Origin: Nymphaea colorata
Taxonomy: Eukaryota > Streptophyta > Magnoliopsida > Nymphaeales > Nymphaeaceae
Direction: 5' to 3'
Length of the DNA stretch: 64,000 nucleotides
NCBI RefSeq assembly: GCF_008831285.2
Contig: NC_045138.2
Coordinates: 28,677,934-28,741,933 of the forward strand
Numbering within the stretch: the stretch's first letter is position 1; every line of letters starts with the position of its first letter. The position numbers and the translations under genes are program-made. Positions 37,226 to 55,033 of the stretch are shown piece by piece. The notes beneath the pieces were generated by a model, which did not search any database, was not told where the DNA came from, and saw nothing but the letters and a program-made list of their open reading frames with translations.

Positions 37226-38277
37226 ATAATTTGGAAAAGATTTGGCAAAAGTTCAATTTACACATTTGGATGAGTCAAGTAGGAGCAAAGCGTTGTCAAG
37301 TACAAGGGGTGCTTGTTAATGGCAGATCCGAAAACACCGAGGATTTCATGTCTACGGTGTTTAACATGTATTGTGGATCCATGCTGTAGAATTTTTGCTG
37401 AAACCATTGAATCCACCGATTTCTTAAAGATGGATTTCACATAATATTTCCTCTTATGCGATAATTGAATGGAAACAAATATGGGTTGAGGGGCCCCGAG
37501 CGGTTGTAGTGCACTAGCGGCAAGGCAGTCTGCCTCAAAGGGCTTCGCAATTCAAAACTTGTGGTCACTGCCACAACCTAGTGCGCTCATTGTTTGGACT
37601 GCAATAGGTCTGGACTCAAGCTCTCTGAACCGATGGGCACAAGAGAAAAACAGTTTATCTTTTGAAAACAGTGGAAATAAACCACTAACCCTAAAAAAGG
37701 AAAATGAAATATGGCCCAGAAATACTTGTGAATATCATCATAGATATCGCAAACATCACCAGCTCAAAACCTAATAATAGAGTCAAGTGCAGAGCTAGGT
37801 GCTGGCAGGGACATGGCCCCACATAGATTTTGGAAAAAAAAATGTATTATAATATTCAAAATAGTAATTAGTTCTCATAGATTTTTTAGTTAAAAAATCT
37901 ATTTTGGTAATTATCAAAAATTTTGAAATATATAGTTCTGCCTTCCAAGAAAAAGTTGTGAGCTCTGCCCCCAAAATAGATTTGCAATCCGAATAAATTT
38001 ACTCTAAAAATTTTGCTTGATTTTGAGCCTTCCATCACTTGACTTATAAAATAGTTTATTGAAGAGGAGAGCTAGAATTTTTTTTTTAATTTTCAATTGA
38101 CTATGATCCAATGACTTGGATCTAATGAGCTGCCCCATATAACTAGAGTTAAATTCACCCAAGTTTCAACACTAAATTAACCCTTTAAAAAGTGAGCTCC
38201 ATGTGGCATATGCCTCACAGAAACCCCACCTACCTCCACCCTTTTTATTGCAATACTTATAAAGGAAGAGAACAAGA

Positions 38278-38402
38278 TGATGGACTTGAGCAAAAGAAAA
38301 GAACAAAATTGCACATGTTTCAAGATGGACTTGAGCAAAACAAAAGAACAAAATTTCACGTGATGGACTTCAGAAAAAGAAAAGAACAAAATTTCACCTG
38401 TA
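38278..38402. repeat. Three-copy tandem repeat, unit about 40-50 bp
   Basis: GATGGACTTGAGCAAAAGAA, GATGGACTTGAGCAAAACAA and GATGGACTTCAGAAAAAGAA each begin a unit that ends with AGAACAAAATTKCAC. Confidence 0.85.
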
Positions 38403-38724
38403 GAAAGGTGATAGGAAACACTCCCATTTAGGGTCACTAACCAAATGGTGGACCCATCTTCCAAACACGCAAGAATAAAACACAAACAGTTTGAAGGAAA
38501 AATCCAACGAAGGCTGTTGCTTTGCTTGTCTTACTTTTTCTTTATTTGCATTTTCCTGAACGTCGATACATCATCGTCGTCATCACCAAGTCTTTCTTAA
38601 ATATAAAGTCTTACGTGCATGTATTAAGGAACAAGAAACTGGTAAAGAACCCAAAAACAAAAGGAATTTGGCGGGATTCCTTTTACATCTCTCTCTCCTT
38701 CCCCTTGCTTCCTCTCCTCTGAGT

Positions 38725-39060
38725 TAGGGTTGCATGCAACTCGACTCAAAAAACTTGAGCTCAAACTCGGCTCGAACTCGAGTTGAGCTCCACAGAATAG
38801 ACTCTGAGTTCGATCTCGATTTGACAATACAGCATCAAACTCGATATCGACTCCACTATACGAGCTCAACTTGCTTAACTCATTTAAATCGTTTTTGTTA
38901 AGTCTATCTTGTTTCTTTTACTTGTTTAGTTGCTATTTGTTTAACTATTCACTCATAGTCAAACCGAGATGAGTTGAAATGAATCCAGTTCTCACAGCTT
39001 GAACTCAAACTCTTAAAATTTCAGTCATACATTTTGAACTCAACTCGAGCAAATTGAACA
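38725..39060. repeat. Dispersed CTCGAGCTCGACTCG-rich repeat, copy 4
   Basis: Begins TAGGGTTGCATGCAACTCGA, then the usual AACTCGGCTCGAACTCGAG mixture and an AT-rich centre, ending with CTCAACTCGAGC near 39050. Confidence 0.7.
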
Positions 39061-40224
39061 TTTATTTTGGCACTGCCCCATCATGCACCAACTTTACCAA
39101 TCGTCGTGGCGCTCTTGCGAAATGAAAGAAGTGAAATCGGAGTTATCCAAATTGCAAATTTGGACAAAAGTTTGTTTTCATGTGGGAGTCTAGAAATCCA
39201 TTCGTTGTTGAAATTTTATTTGTATCTGACTCTTTAACTCAACCCGCATGGAGGTAGGCCGGCTTTTGTTATTAACCAAAAAGTGTATTCAAACAAAGTC
39301 ATGAGGCCACTTGCGCCTCCTGCTGAGAAGTGAAGTGAAACGAGCGAGAGCCCTCACAATATCAAGTTTGTTTCTCTATAATTACCATACAACTAATTTG
39401 AATTTATATAGTGAAATTATTTTATATATTTTTGTTTAGAAACACAAGAAATTAATCCAAGTTAGACATATTAAGGTCTTGTATACTTTGGAAGCGCATT
39501 TTGGATAATTAGGAAAACAGCTTGACTTCTATATTTACAATTTATTATCCACCATCTAATACCTTGAAGTCGGCGCCTTAGATAATTCTTATCAAGTTGG
39601 GATTTGAGAGCCTACTATCTACCTTTTTAGCATTTCATAGCCAAAAAACCTATTTGTGTTGTCTAATAGTTGTTTTTTTTTTTTTTCCAAAACATAAGTC
39701 ATTGAGTGCTATTAATAGGCTAGAAAACTGGGTGTAATCAACCAAAATGATGTATTATATACAGAGTAAATGAGACATTCAGCTGATTTATCATGATAGA
39801 AGGGTGGAAAAAAAACAAGAAGAAAAAAGTATAAACTAAAAATGATCAAATTTTTTTCTCGCTTGTCTCTAAACTATTTATTATAACGAATCAAAACAAT
39901 CTTTACGAGTGAGCTGAATGACCCTGAATAGCTAGATTCACCATTCAACACATTTATGAAACTTATAAGTACATCGAGCGTCTCTGATTGGTTGGAGCTC
40001 AAGATCGCTGGAGAATTTCAACTCTTGCTTATACATATTGAAATCAACTGGTTACTTTTATGATTAAATGTTTTTTTTTTTATTTTATTTTGTATCACAA
40101 AAAATTACTTCAGTTACATTCTGTTGCTAAGAACCGTCGCCTATTAGTTGACAGTCACAAATGCACTTTTTACAATAATTTTGAACGGCACAAAATAAAA
40201 AAAATGTAGCCAGCTGATTTCATT

Positions 40225-40256
<32 letters not shown>

Positions 40257-40428
40257 CTCCAGTTATTATTGATTGTCCCTGTTCTTTCGTCCCAATCTTA
40301 TCCGGAACACTATTTGAATAGAAGCTATGGACAACCTTTGCCTAGAGGCTAGAGGGGCTTCCCTCTCCATTTTTGTTTTCTCCATTTTTACGATAGGAGA
40401 AAGCTGGCACCTTGTCACAGGCATCATG

Positions 40429-40484
40429 AAGGCTGAATATTCATCATTTTATATGCACTCATAAAATGATGAATATTGAGCCTT
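40429..40484. repeat. Near-perfect hairpin: 24-bp inverted arms, 8-base loop
   Basis: Left arm 40429-40452 and right arm 40461-40484 are reverse complements except for one position; the loop is ATGCACTC. The arm core is AATATTCATCATTTTAT. It lies about 410 bp upstream of the dioxygenase start. It could be a minimal foldback element or a small hairpin RNA; no expression evidence is available. Confidence 0.7.
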
Positions 40485-40894
40485 GTTACGCCTCGGTTTT
40501 AGGAAGTTGTTGTTATAAAATTTGTCATTCGAAGCTTAACAGCGTGAGCCGTATTAAAATCAGACTTTTACTGTCTCATCATATTTTTAAATAAAACATA
40601 AAAAAAAATTTGCAGGCCAGGCCGGCTTTGCTCCATGTTTATAAAACAGTGTTAAAAAATTTACCTTTGTGAACATAATATTGCCAATTAATAACTTAAT
40701 ATTGCCCTTTTTGGCTCGTATATTTGGCGCTTCATGATTGTGCTATGGCAGTGATTGGGAGCTAATGGTCTAGAAGAAGCCATGCCTGTGCAATGAAATA
40801 AATTTCCAGGAGATGTTGTGAGCTTCTCACGCCAGCGTCCGTTGCATTCTCTCTCTCTTTGGCATCACAGAGAGCACGTCCTCTCTCTCTCTCC

Positions 40895-43800
40895 ATGTCC
40901 AACTCAGCGTGCTTGAATTGCATCGACCTTTCCGAACCAGACATTCATAAATCCGTCTCTCTTCTGAAACAGGTGCTCTCTACTTCTCTCTGTCTCTCTC
41001 TGAGATGCCATCTTCTTTTTTCTCGTATCTTTTTTGTGATATGATTATTTGGCGCAGGCATGCGAGGACTCGGGGTTCTTCTACGTGGTGAACCACGGGA
41101 TCAGCCAGGAGCTGGTGGACGAGGTCCTCGCCCAGAGCAAGAGGTTCTTCGACCTCCCACTTAAGGAGAAGATGAAGCTCTTGAGGAATAAGAAGCACAA
41201 GGGTTACACTCCTATCTTGGATGAGACTCTCGACCCTGACAATCAAGTTCATGGTGGTTTCCCCCCAACCCATCGGTGATTCACATGATTTCAAGTTTTC
41301 TTATGTGGGGTTTGGTTCAATAGGGGATTGCAAGGAGGGCTACTACATCGGCGTCGAGGTTCCCGAGGACGACCCCCGTTCCCAGAAGCCATTCTTTGGC
41401 TCAAACCGTTGGCCTTCTTCAGGTAATCCATAGACGTAGGAGATTTACTGCATAGTTCGTTGAGTTTTTGACAGTCGATGGGTTTCAGTTTCTTTGTTGC
41501 AGTCTCAAGTCCCGTTAACTAAGTGAGGTCTAGATTGAATTTGAACCTGGCTAGTTTAATTTAATAGAGAATCTTTACCCTGTCTTCTGCTTCTTTTCAA
41601 ATAGAACTTTCACCTTCTCCTTCTTGACACAACTGAGATGGATATATTCGTTGTCCAGGTAGCAATTTAGTATTTTCCCGCCTCATACTTTTCATTGCCT
41701 GTGAAAGTACAGATTTCATTGCCTGTGAAAGTACAGATAGTTATATGCTCCATCTGCAATCATGTACGACCTACTAGTCCTTCCCCCCTTGCTTTATGAG
41801 AGAGTTAGAAAAGCAGACTCTAATGGTGGGACCCGCTAATGAAGACGTTATAAAGTAGAGGTATTCCAAACTGAGCTTTTCAAGTAGCAGGTAGAAATTC
41901 GAAAGGGCGCTACTCACTTGGTCCATTGATTAAGTGGTCAGACTTTCAAGTGATAGATCATGCTTCCGAATCTGACCACGTTCTGAAAAGGACAGGAGAT
42001 TGGTTTTTTCAGTTTCCTCCTGTGGGCTCCCAGAATAAAGTACTGGCTAAATTCTTAGGGAATATGAGCAAGTCTGAGGGCTGTCTCATAGTTGTCTCTG
42101 CAGCCCTTGTACTTATTTTCATAAGAATGGTTGCTTTATACTCACGCCATAGATCTCCCCACAAGTTCCAAGACATCCAATAATCTGCCAAATATATGTT
42201 ACACTATAATCAACAAGTAGGAAATGTTCACATTTCATCTTGGACGAGGATGAGATGGGTTGTAGTTCTCGATGTTAAATTGGATTGGACCTTTTTCTAT
42301 TTAAGCTATGTTGTGTTTTCTTCTCAAATTCTCTTCATTTAACGTGTTCAACTTTCACATCTTTGTTGACATGTACGAAGTAACATATGTCGGGTTTATG
42401 AGGATAACTTACTGACTTGGATTATATTGTCTGAAGATGTACTGCCAGGCTGGAGAGACACCATGCTTAAGTATCATGAAGAGGCACTGTAAAAATTCTC
42501 ACCCTCACATGTTATAGACCTGTATTTGATATTCACTTGTCCTTTCCTCTTATCTTAATTGTGTCCTCAGAAACAAGTTTTTCTGCACTTCCCAACCACT
42601 GAACTTATCTTTGACAATTTTATTTGCTTGCTTCAATCATATGTATCTCATGTAGATTTCCTTTTTGCCTTCAGTGAGGTGGTTAAGTCAATTTCTAAGA
42701 TTATTGCTCTGGCTCTTGATCTCAATGCTGAGTTCTTTATCAAGCCAGAAATTCTTGGAGAACCCATTGCAACTTTGCGACTTATACATTATTCAGGTGT
42801 TTAGCAATTTGAACATCATAACTTCATTGTGTTTTTTCCTGTATGTATATGAATCACCATGATCAGCCTTTTCAGTGTTTCCAGATGAAGTATCTAATCC
42901 AGAAAAGGGAATATATGGAGCTGGAGCACATTCTGATTATGGTTTGATCACACTTTTGTTAACAGATGAAGTATTGGGTCTCCAAGTAAGATATGCTTGA
43001 TTTTAGTTTCCAGTTGGACTGATTTACTTCTCGTTGTTGATGCTAGCTTCTTACACTTTTGGTCTGTGCCAGATATGCAAAGATAAGGATGCACAAACTC
43101 AGGTTTGGGAATATGTGCCTCCAATGAAGGGGTGAGCACACTGTTATGGAAGTTGTAGATACTAATACGGCTATAGAAATTAGAAAGTTTTGTGGATGTG
43201 TGTTGGTTGCTGACCATTCTTGTAGTGGCATGCTGTTGATGCATTGGTTTTGGCACGCATAGCTTGACAGTATTATTTGCTGGTGAGAATATGTACATTG
43301 GGATGCAATTCTACCACCCTACCATAGAAAAGACGACCATATCATGATGAACTATCATATTCAAACTTGTGCAAGGCCTAATATGCATACAACATGTGGG
43401 ACAACAACTCTCTCTCTCTCTCTCTCTCAGTCTCTCAGATCCTGAAACTTTGAATTAAGTGCTCTATCATTATCAATTACAGTGTCAAAAGAGAACCAAG
43501 CTGAAACATAGTTTGGATTGCAATTAAAAGTGGCATGATAACTTTGAGCGCATGTGAGACATACTCTTTTTTTTCCTCTTTGTGTTTTCCAAGATAGCAA
43601 CAAGCAAGAAATCAGCCGATTTGTGCTTCTTTTATCAACATTTCTACAGAAAATTTTGGTCATGGGTTCAACTTTCAAACATAAAACATGCTGCATGGCC
43701 ATCAGTTTTCTTTTAGGCCTTATTCATTTTATTTATGCAAATTTAAAATTCTGTCCTACTTGTTAAGGCATTAATATGAATTGTCTCTGTCACACATCAT

Positions 43801-46800
43801 ATGTGTGAGGATGACCTAAAAGTAAGACAGCGAGAAATCTTCAACGGTTTATATACCTGTGTGTTATACTATCAATGGCCATGTTCATAGCCTTTTCCGG
43901 TATGAGCTGGAATCAGCTATGGGAAGGGTTTGGAATCTTTGGATCTGCTACATCAGGCACTCGGGTGAGGTCAATAGAATTTGTGGCAGAATCAGGTTTT
44001 GCTCAAATATGAGGTCTTGCACGTGCAGATGCATGCCTCAAGGGAGATGGATTATGACACCCCTTACATGTGAGGAAGACTTTAAAATAATCCTATATTG
44101 AACGTTTTTAGAAATCTTTAGGAAATATACCCATGTCATACTATCAGTTATTTTTATAAATCTTTAGGAGATATACCCATGTCTTACTATTGGTTATCCT
44201 GGTTTATGGTCTTTTTTATGCACAATTCTAAGGCAGCTATCGAACAGGTTGGAATCGGTCAGACCAGACACTAGGGAGTGTATTGGACTGGGTTGTTACA
44301 ATAGCTGCTGTTAGGGAACATGGTTTCTTTTGTTACTTGATCTATTTTTATTTTTTCAATGGAGTTGACTGCACCAGTCTGTTTATAGAATTGACTGATA
44401 ATGTTCACATTCAGTATTGACTTATATTCTGTGTGAAATCCAGTCTGATCTTGTGAAATTATCAGGGCGTTTATTGTAAACCTCGGTGACATGCTTGAGC
44501 GGTGGAGCAATTGTATCTTCAGGTATTCCTCCGAAGTATGCAAACAAAGGCATGATGTTTTTTTTTTCCCTCTTACATCTTAAAATGAGGCATCCTCTTA
44601 TCTGGTACCTAGTTTAGGGGGAGACAAGTTGGATAATTACCTGTCCAAGAGTTATGCCTCACTTTGTTGCAAAAAGCATGTCATTACTTCATGGTAGATT
44701 AGAAGTGGCAACTATCTTTAACGTTGATGATAAGATCTGCCATACAACCAAGACTATTTGAAGTCCCTTGTTCTTGAGTAGGATAACTTCTGTTTTTGAC
44801 AACCCTGACTGTGTTGCTCACATCTAATCTAAAAGATAATATAGTACAAAAGAAAATGAACACCAAGGATACTCGATCTCAGTTTTTTACAAGAAACAGA
44901 TGTGAAACATTGGGGATTATGATGGAGGATTGAAACTGCATGGCCTTCTTGTGGTGGTTTTATTTGTTTATTTTCCTTGAGTATCTTTGGCAGTCAACAT
45001 CATGTATTCCTTATACATTTGTTTGATATATTCAAAGAAAACTTTCTAAAAGGTTAACCATATCAGTGCAACTTTCCATGTGGATTTCGATATTCTTGTG
45101 AATTTCCTATAACTGCTCTGTTTCTTGGATTAAGATAGATAGTTGCAACTTAATGCAAGGATGGTTCTCTGGTACATAGTCAACATTGTGCTGTTTACCA
45201 AATCCATAAACATGCTGGAACAAGGCAGGAGATAGGCCTACCTTGGTTTCATACATTGACTTAAAAAACTTTAGACAGGATCAGCTTGGCATGATTCTAA
45301 GCTGGACCAGCAGTCAGTCTAATGGTAGGTCAACCATGCTTGTGTCAAGTTATTCAAGACTGTGGTTTGGTCCTGCTAACCTGCAGTTAGCTACTTTCCC
45401 TATTCAGAAAATGGTCCTAGAACGTTATGCCTAGACAGACAAATTGAATGTTGTCTTCTTGAATGAGTAGGAGAATTGGCTTGCCCTGCTGATTTGCACC
45501 TCCACTGATCTTTTCTAGAGACTCTATTGAAAGGAGAGCTTTCCATTAACTACCACTCAGTTTTCAAGCCCTGCAGTTTAATCAAATTTGGTATTAGGAC
45601 TGAAAGATCTTCTCATATTTTCCTTTCCTTTTTGCAGATCAACATTGCACCGGGTGATAGTTAATGGTCAGGAGCGCTATTCTGTAAGATGACATTTCTT
45701 TCTGCAGTTTATTTGACTGTAGCTAAATAATTCTGTTTGTTCAATAGAAGTCTTCTCAGAAAGCTTAGTTTGATTTAAGTGACTCGCTGTTCAAGACTAT
45801 GTCATCAATTGCTTCTTCATGCAAATGCTCCCAATGCCCACTTTGGACTGCTAGTCCCTTGGTAAGCATGTAAGAGGAATTTAACCAATTGGTGTGGTCC
45901 ATGATTCCCTTGCTTTTTTCCTCCCGTGGAATCTACACTTTTGCTGGGAAAAGTTTGCAGCTACTATGATGTGCTTGACAGGTTGAAAAATTTGGTTAAA
46001 ATCTCCCGGTTAATGAGTAACAGGCGGGGTTCATTTTATATTCTGAATCCATTTAAAGCATCAAAGTAGCTGTCGTATCAGAAATAGTATATGTAACGTA
46101 GTCATTTAGACAAGAAAATTCTCGCAATAATGTCATCTTGGAGCCAGGTAGAAAGCTCATCATTCTTAATTCCATATGGATGTAGCTTTAGGAATTAAGA
46201 TGAATGCTATTTGTTCTACAATTATTTGTGGCTTTGGTAATATGTACGAGATGGTTTCTTGAAGAAACATTTCTTGAAAAGCACTTCTAAATATATAAGA
46301 GAAATAACATTCACAAATTGGATTATTTTGACAGGTAGCTTTTTTTGTGGAGCCAAACCATGAATGTGTTGTGGAGTGCCTACCGACGTGCAAGTCAGCA
46401 GCCAACCCCCCAAAGTATGTCTCTGATCTTTTCCAAACCAAGCATTTCATTATGCAGATAATCATGGCTGTCTCCATGTATGGCCTATTTCATCAATTAT
46501 CTGCTCTCCTTCTCTTTCTTTCTCTCTCATGCATTTGCATGAACTAGTAGTTGATAATGCAAAGAAGTTTCTAATCTAAAATTATCAAATCATTGTTTGA
46601 GAAGCAGTAGTAAACCTTGAAATATTTGTCTTATTCATAAAAATGTGCATTTTTCTAGATAATCAGTTATGCCCACGTTGCTTCCAAGTGATTCTTCGGT
46701 TATATGTGCTTGTTGAAAGAAAGAACACAAAAGAAAACTTGCAAACTGTTGCATCCCTTTGCTAGTCAGGTCTACTCCTTTCTTAAATGTGTGGATCATC

Positions 46801-47060
46801 ACTCATAATGTTCAGGTTAGGTCATTCACGGTTGCCAATTGGAATGAAGTTCCTTCCTTGCTTCTTCTTCTGCACATTTAACGTGATTTGCTATGACTGC
46901 TCTTGGTTGGAATATTGTCCATCAGTCTTCTGGATCTTTGGCTTGTTTACAGTGGTTTCTCTTTAGCAGGTTCCCTCCTGTCACATGCAGTGCATACCTG
47001 TCTCAGCGGTACAAGGAGACTTATGCCGATCTAAGTGTCCACAGTGAAAATCGAGTGTAG
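40895..47060 (+). CDS. 2-oxoglutarate/Fe(II)-dependent dioxygenase, At3g49630/At1g35190 type
   Basis: Eleven exons: 40895-40972, 41058-41253, 41324-41422, 42437-42488, 42675-42796, 42876-42985, 43073-43131, 44466-44522, 45638-45683, 46335-46414 and 46970-47060. They give 329 residues, the usual length of this family. The N-terminal DIOX_N part contains ACEDSGFFYVVNHGI. The jelly-roll core carries the iron ligands H201 and D203 (AHSDYG) and H262 (STLHRV), and the 2OG-binding R271-x-S273 (ERYS). The catalytic set is therefore complete. LGDMLERWSN and FFVEPNH are also conserved. It is expected to be a soluble enzyme coupling 2-oxoglutarate decarboxylation to oxidation of an unidentified substrate. 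The ATG at 40895 is the first in frame. A tandem copy of the last exon follows at 47576-47666. Family confident, substrate unknown. Confidence 0.93.
41692..41738. repeat. Short tandem duplication in intron 3 of the dioxygenase
   Basis: TTTCATTGCCTGTGAAAGTA plus CAGA occurs twice in direct succession. Confidence 0.85.
44109..44200. repeat. Two-copy tandem repeat in intron 7 of the dioxygenase, unit about 46 bp
   Basis: AAATCTTTAGGAAATATACC at 44112 and AAATCTTTAGGAGATATACC at 44158 start two copies. Both continue CATGTCWTACTATYRGTTAT. Confidence 0.85.
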
Positions 47061-47800
47061 TTGGTCTTGATTCGAGGCGCTCTTGTCGTGGACCTTTTTT
47101 CCTGCAGTTATATACATGGATGTACTGAAATAAGCGCTGCTTGGCAAACGGCTAAGTTTATTCGTATACGTACGTGCATAGTTTAATAGATCTAGCTTCT
47201 AAAATTATCAAATCATTGTTTGAGAAGCAGTCGTAAACCTTGAAATGTGCATTTTCCTAGATAATCAGTTTGCCCACGTTGCTTCCAAGTGATCCTTCGG
47301 TTATATGTGCTTTTGAAAGAAAGAACACAAAAAAGAAAACCTGCAAACCTGTTGCGTCCCTTTGCTAATCAGGTCTACTCCTTTCTTAAATGTGTGGATT
47401 ATCACTCATAATGTCCACCAGGTTAGGTCATTCACGGTTGCCAATTGGAATGAAGTTCCTTCCTTGCTTCTTCTTCTGCACATTTAACGTGATCTGCTAT
47501 GACTGCTCTTGGTTGGAATATTTTCCATCACTCTTCTGGATCTTTGGCTTGTTTACAGTGGTTTCTCTTTATCAGGTTCCCTCCCGTCACATGCAGTGCA
47601 TACCTGTCTCAGCGGTACAAGGAGACTCATGCCGATCTAAGTGTCTACAGTGGAAATGGAGTGTAGTTGGTCTTGATTCGAGGCGCTCTTGTCGTGGACC
47701 TTTTTTCTTGCAGTTGTATACATGGATGTACTGAAATAAGCTCTGCTTGGCAAACGGCTAAGTTTATTCGTATACGTACGTGCATAGTTTAATAAATCTT
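46576..47800. repeat. Tandem duplication of the 3' end of the dioxygenase gene, unit about 610-620 bp
   Basis: 46576-47198 and 47199 to about 47800 align end to end, from CTAAAATTATCAAATCATTG to the sequence after TACGTACGTGCATAGTTTAA. Copy 1 has about 18 extra bases near 46620-46640; otherwise there are scattered substitutions. Each copy contains part of the last intron, its acceptor, the terminal exon and the 3' flank. Identity is high, so the event is recent relative to the other repeats here. Confidence 0.95.
47576..47666 (+). CDS. Duplicated alternative terminal exon of the dioxygenase
   Basis: A 91-bp exon, the same length and phase as the first terminal exon (46970-47060), with an intact CAG acceptor, an intact pyrimidine tract (TTTCTCTTTATCAG) and a TAG stop. 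It encodes FPPVTCSAYLSQRYKETHAD followed by LSVYSGNGV. It differs from copy 1 at five bases, four of them changing residues (Y to H, H to Y, E to G, R to G). The THADLSVY form is nearer the usual family ending than TYADLSVH in copy 1. The exon 10 donor (46415) could splice to either acceptor, giving two C-termini. Which one is used cannot be told from the sequence. Confidence 0.7.
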
Positions 47801-48700
47801 ACTTCCACCAATTTCTGCTCGCACGCCTGAATGTGTTGTCCTAAAATTGAATGGTTCGTTAACCTTTTCTTTTTTCTTTTTTTTGGTTATCGATCCAATT
47901 CCACATTTCGCTCTTAGTTAACCCAGCTAGAGGTGATTGTTTGAGGCCTTGGACAGGTAATATTAAATCTATCCTAGCGTTTTCTTTTTTAAAGAAAATG
48001 AAGTGCATGGCCTGGTGCAGTCTGAACAACTCTGCAAATGCATGTATTGAGAGAAGGGCTTGCTGGGCTTCCTTCTAGACGGGGACTGAAGCATTAGGCT
48101 GACCATTGAAGATTTCTTACCAACCTTGGAATGCTCTTCAACTTGGTTCGTATGGCCGGCGCCTTGTTCACCAGGAGAACTTGTCGAGTCGAATCGATTT
48201 TTGCTTGTGAGAGAGTCAAGTAATGCGCTTTGCATTTCCTTCATTGAACTCAGCTTACCCCAAGAAAACCTTGTTTCAGGTGGTGAAAAGAAGTTGAAAA
48301 TTCTAAATCAGCCACCTGAAGGCTCGGAGGGAATTCTAGATCAATAATCAAGGCTCGAAGGAAAGCTCAGTCTCAACTAGATAAATGTGAAACAGCTAAA
48401 AAATTGGACGAAATATGCTCTCTTTGATGTGCAATAGGAAACTTTAGTATTATTTTTTGATAAACAAAAGGTATACCGTACATTATTCTTCCCTCCAACT
48501 CCAACAGACACCGGTCCAACGCAAACCTAAAAGACCCGAAGCCTACCGCTCCCGAGTCTTAACCTGAAGAAAGAGAAAAAAAAAAACACTTGTCCTCTGA
48601 ACTGCTCAAAGTACACGCTTAAATAAACGCCCTTCGTACTACAAAACCAAACAGTTATCCTTTCCCAGCCCATTTGGATGAGACCCTCTTCTTGTTTCGC
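47800..48700. other. Spacer between the convergent dioxygenase and malic enzyme genes
   Basis: No gene recognised. The right part must hold the malic enzyme 3' untranslated region. The open frames at 47969-48347 have no recognisable motif. Confidence 0.5.
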
Positions 48701-54511
<5,811 letters not shown>

Positions 54512-54670
54512 CGTCTCCGACGACCTCACCCCCGACGATCTGCACAGAAGAGAACCCCTCCGCTGCCTCTGCTCCCTCGCCGGCAAGCAGCAAGGAGAAA
54601 ACAAGCACGAAGAAAAGGACGCTGCCGACGAGGACGAGGACGCGCTAGCGATCGATGAGCACACGCAACT
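54512..54670 (-). CDS. Possible plastid transit-peptide coding segment of the malic enzyme gene
   Basis: 53 codons directly upstream of, and in frame with, the ATG at 54511; a TAG lies just upstream in the intron-like sequence. The translation starts SCVCSSIASASSSSSAASFS and continues through SCLFSPCCLPAREQRQRRGS to RSSGVRSSET. It is rich in Ser, Ala, Cys and Arg with only two acidic residues, the composition of a stromal targeting sequence. It has no ATG of its own (a GTG lies at 54664). It is preceded at 54672-54671 by an AG after a T-rich tract, a good splice acceptor. It would be translated only if joined to the upstream exon at 55007-55033. Confidence 0.5.
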
Positions 54671-54806
54671 CTAATACGTGTAAACAGAACCAAAAGGCAC
54701 GTTCACAACAAAAACAAACACAGAAGGAAAGACTAAGAAAAGGAAGCTCAGTCCTCAGGAAGAAAGATCACACAGGCACGAGATGGAAAGCGCGAAGCTC
54801 CATTCA

Positions 54807-54813
54807 ATTTATA
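54807..54813 (-). promoter_or_regulatory. Proximal TATA box of the malic enzyme gene
   Basis: TATAAAT in the context CGCCTATAAATTGA on the minus strand. Transcription is predicted from about 54780. From there to 54512 no ATG exists in any frame, so this promoter gives the cytosolic form. Confidence 0.65.
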
Positions 54814-54847
54814 GGCGTCATGGAACCGTCATGGAACATCCATACGG

Positions 54848-54957
54848 AGAGAGAGAGAGAGAGGGTGGAAAAAACGATTTTTTAATTCATAAAATTCTTT
54901 CTCTAGTTGTCAAACAAGAAGACCGCATTTTGTGTTGATTTTTTTTTCTGAAAATGA

Positions 54958-54993
<36 letters not shown>
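54848..54993. repeat. GA microsatellites in the malic enzyme promoter region
   Basis: (GA)n at 54848-54863 and 54958-54993, and a (CT)n at 55148-55174, which is GA on the coding strand. CT/GA tracts are common around plant promoters and leaders. Between the two TATA boxes they fall in the proposed intron and distal leader. Confidence 0.85.
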
Positions 54994-54996
<3 letters not shown>

Positions 54997-55006
54997 TGGC
55001 ATTTAC

Positions 55007-55033
55007 CTGAAGGGCTCTGTCGAGGCCAAGCAT
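55007..55033 (-). CDS. Proposed alternative first coding exon of the malic enzyme gene
   Basis: The ATG at 55033 opens MLGLDRALQ and ends at 55007 with CAG|GTAAAT, a strong donor. Joining to the acceptor before 54670 keeps frame and adds 62 residues to the enzyme. This ATG is the first one downstream of the distal TATA box (55242-55248): no ATG in any frame lies between about 55215 and 55034. Inference from sequence only. Confidence 0.45.

Larger units (their letters stand above)
29890..40750. other. Gene-free, repeat-rich spacer
   Basis: About 11 kb without a supportable gene. It holds copies of the palindrome-headed repeat, the CTCGAGCTCG repeat and the GATTCAGATTC repeat, a MITE-like element with a clear target duplication, three local tandem duplications and several microsatellites, listed separately. 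Confidence 0.7.

Noticed and set aside
37490-37570. Possible tRNA or tRNA-derived sequence (AGCGGTTGTAGTGCACTAGC followed by AATTCAAAACTTG)
   Set aside because: The A and B box matches are poor and no cloverleaf arms pair.
41926-42183. 85-residue open frame with one hydrophobic segment
   Set aside because: It lies within intron 3 of the dioxygenase, with no conserved motif; the exons on either side join in phase without it.
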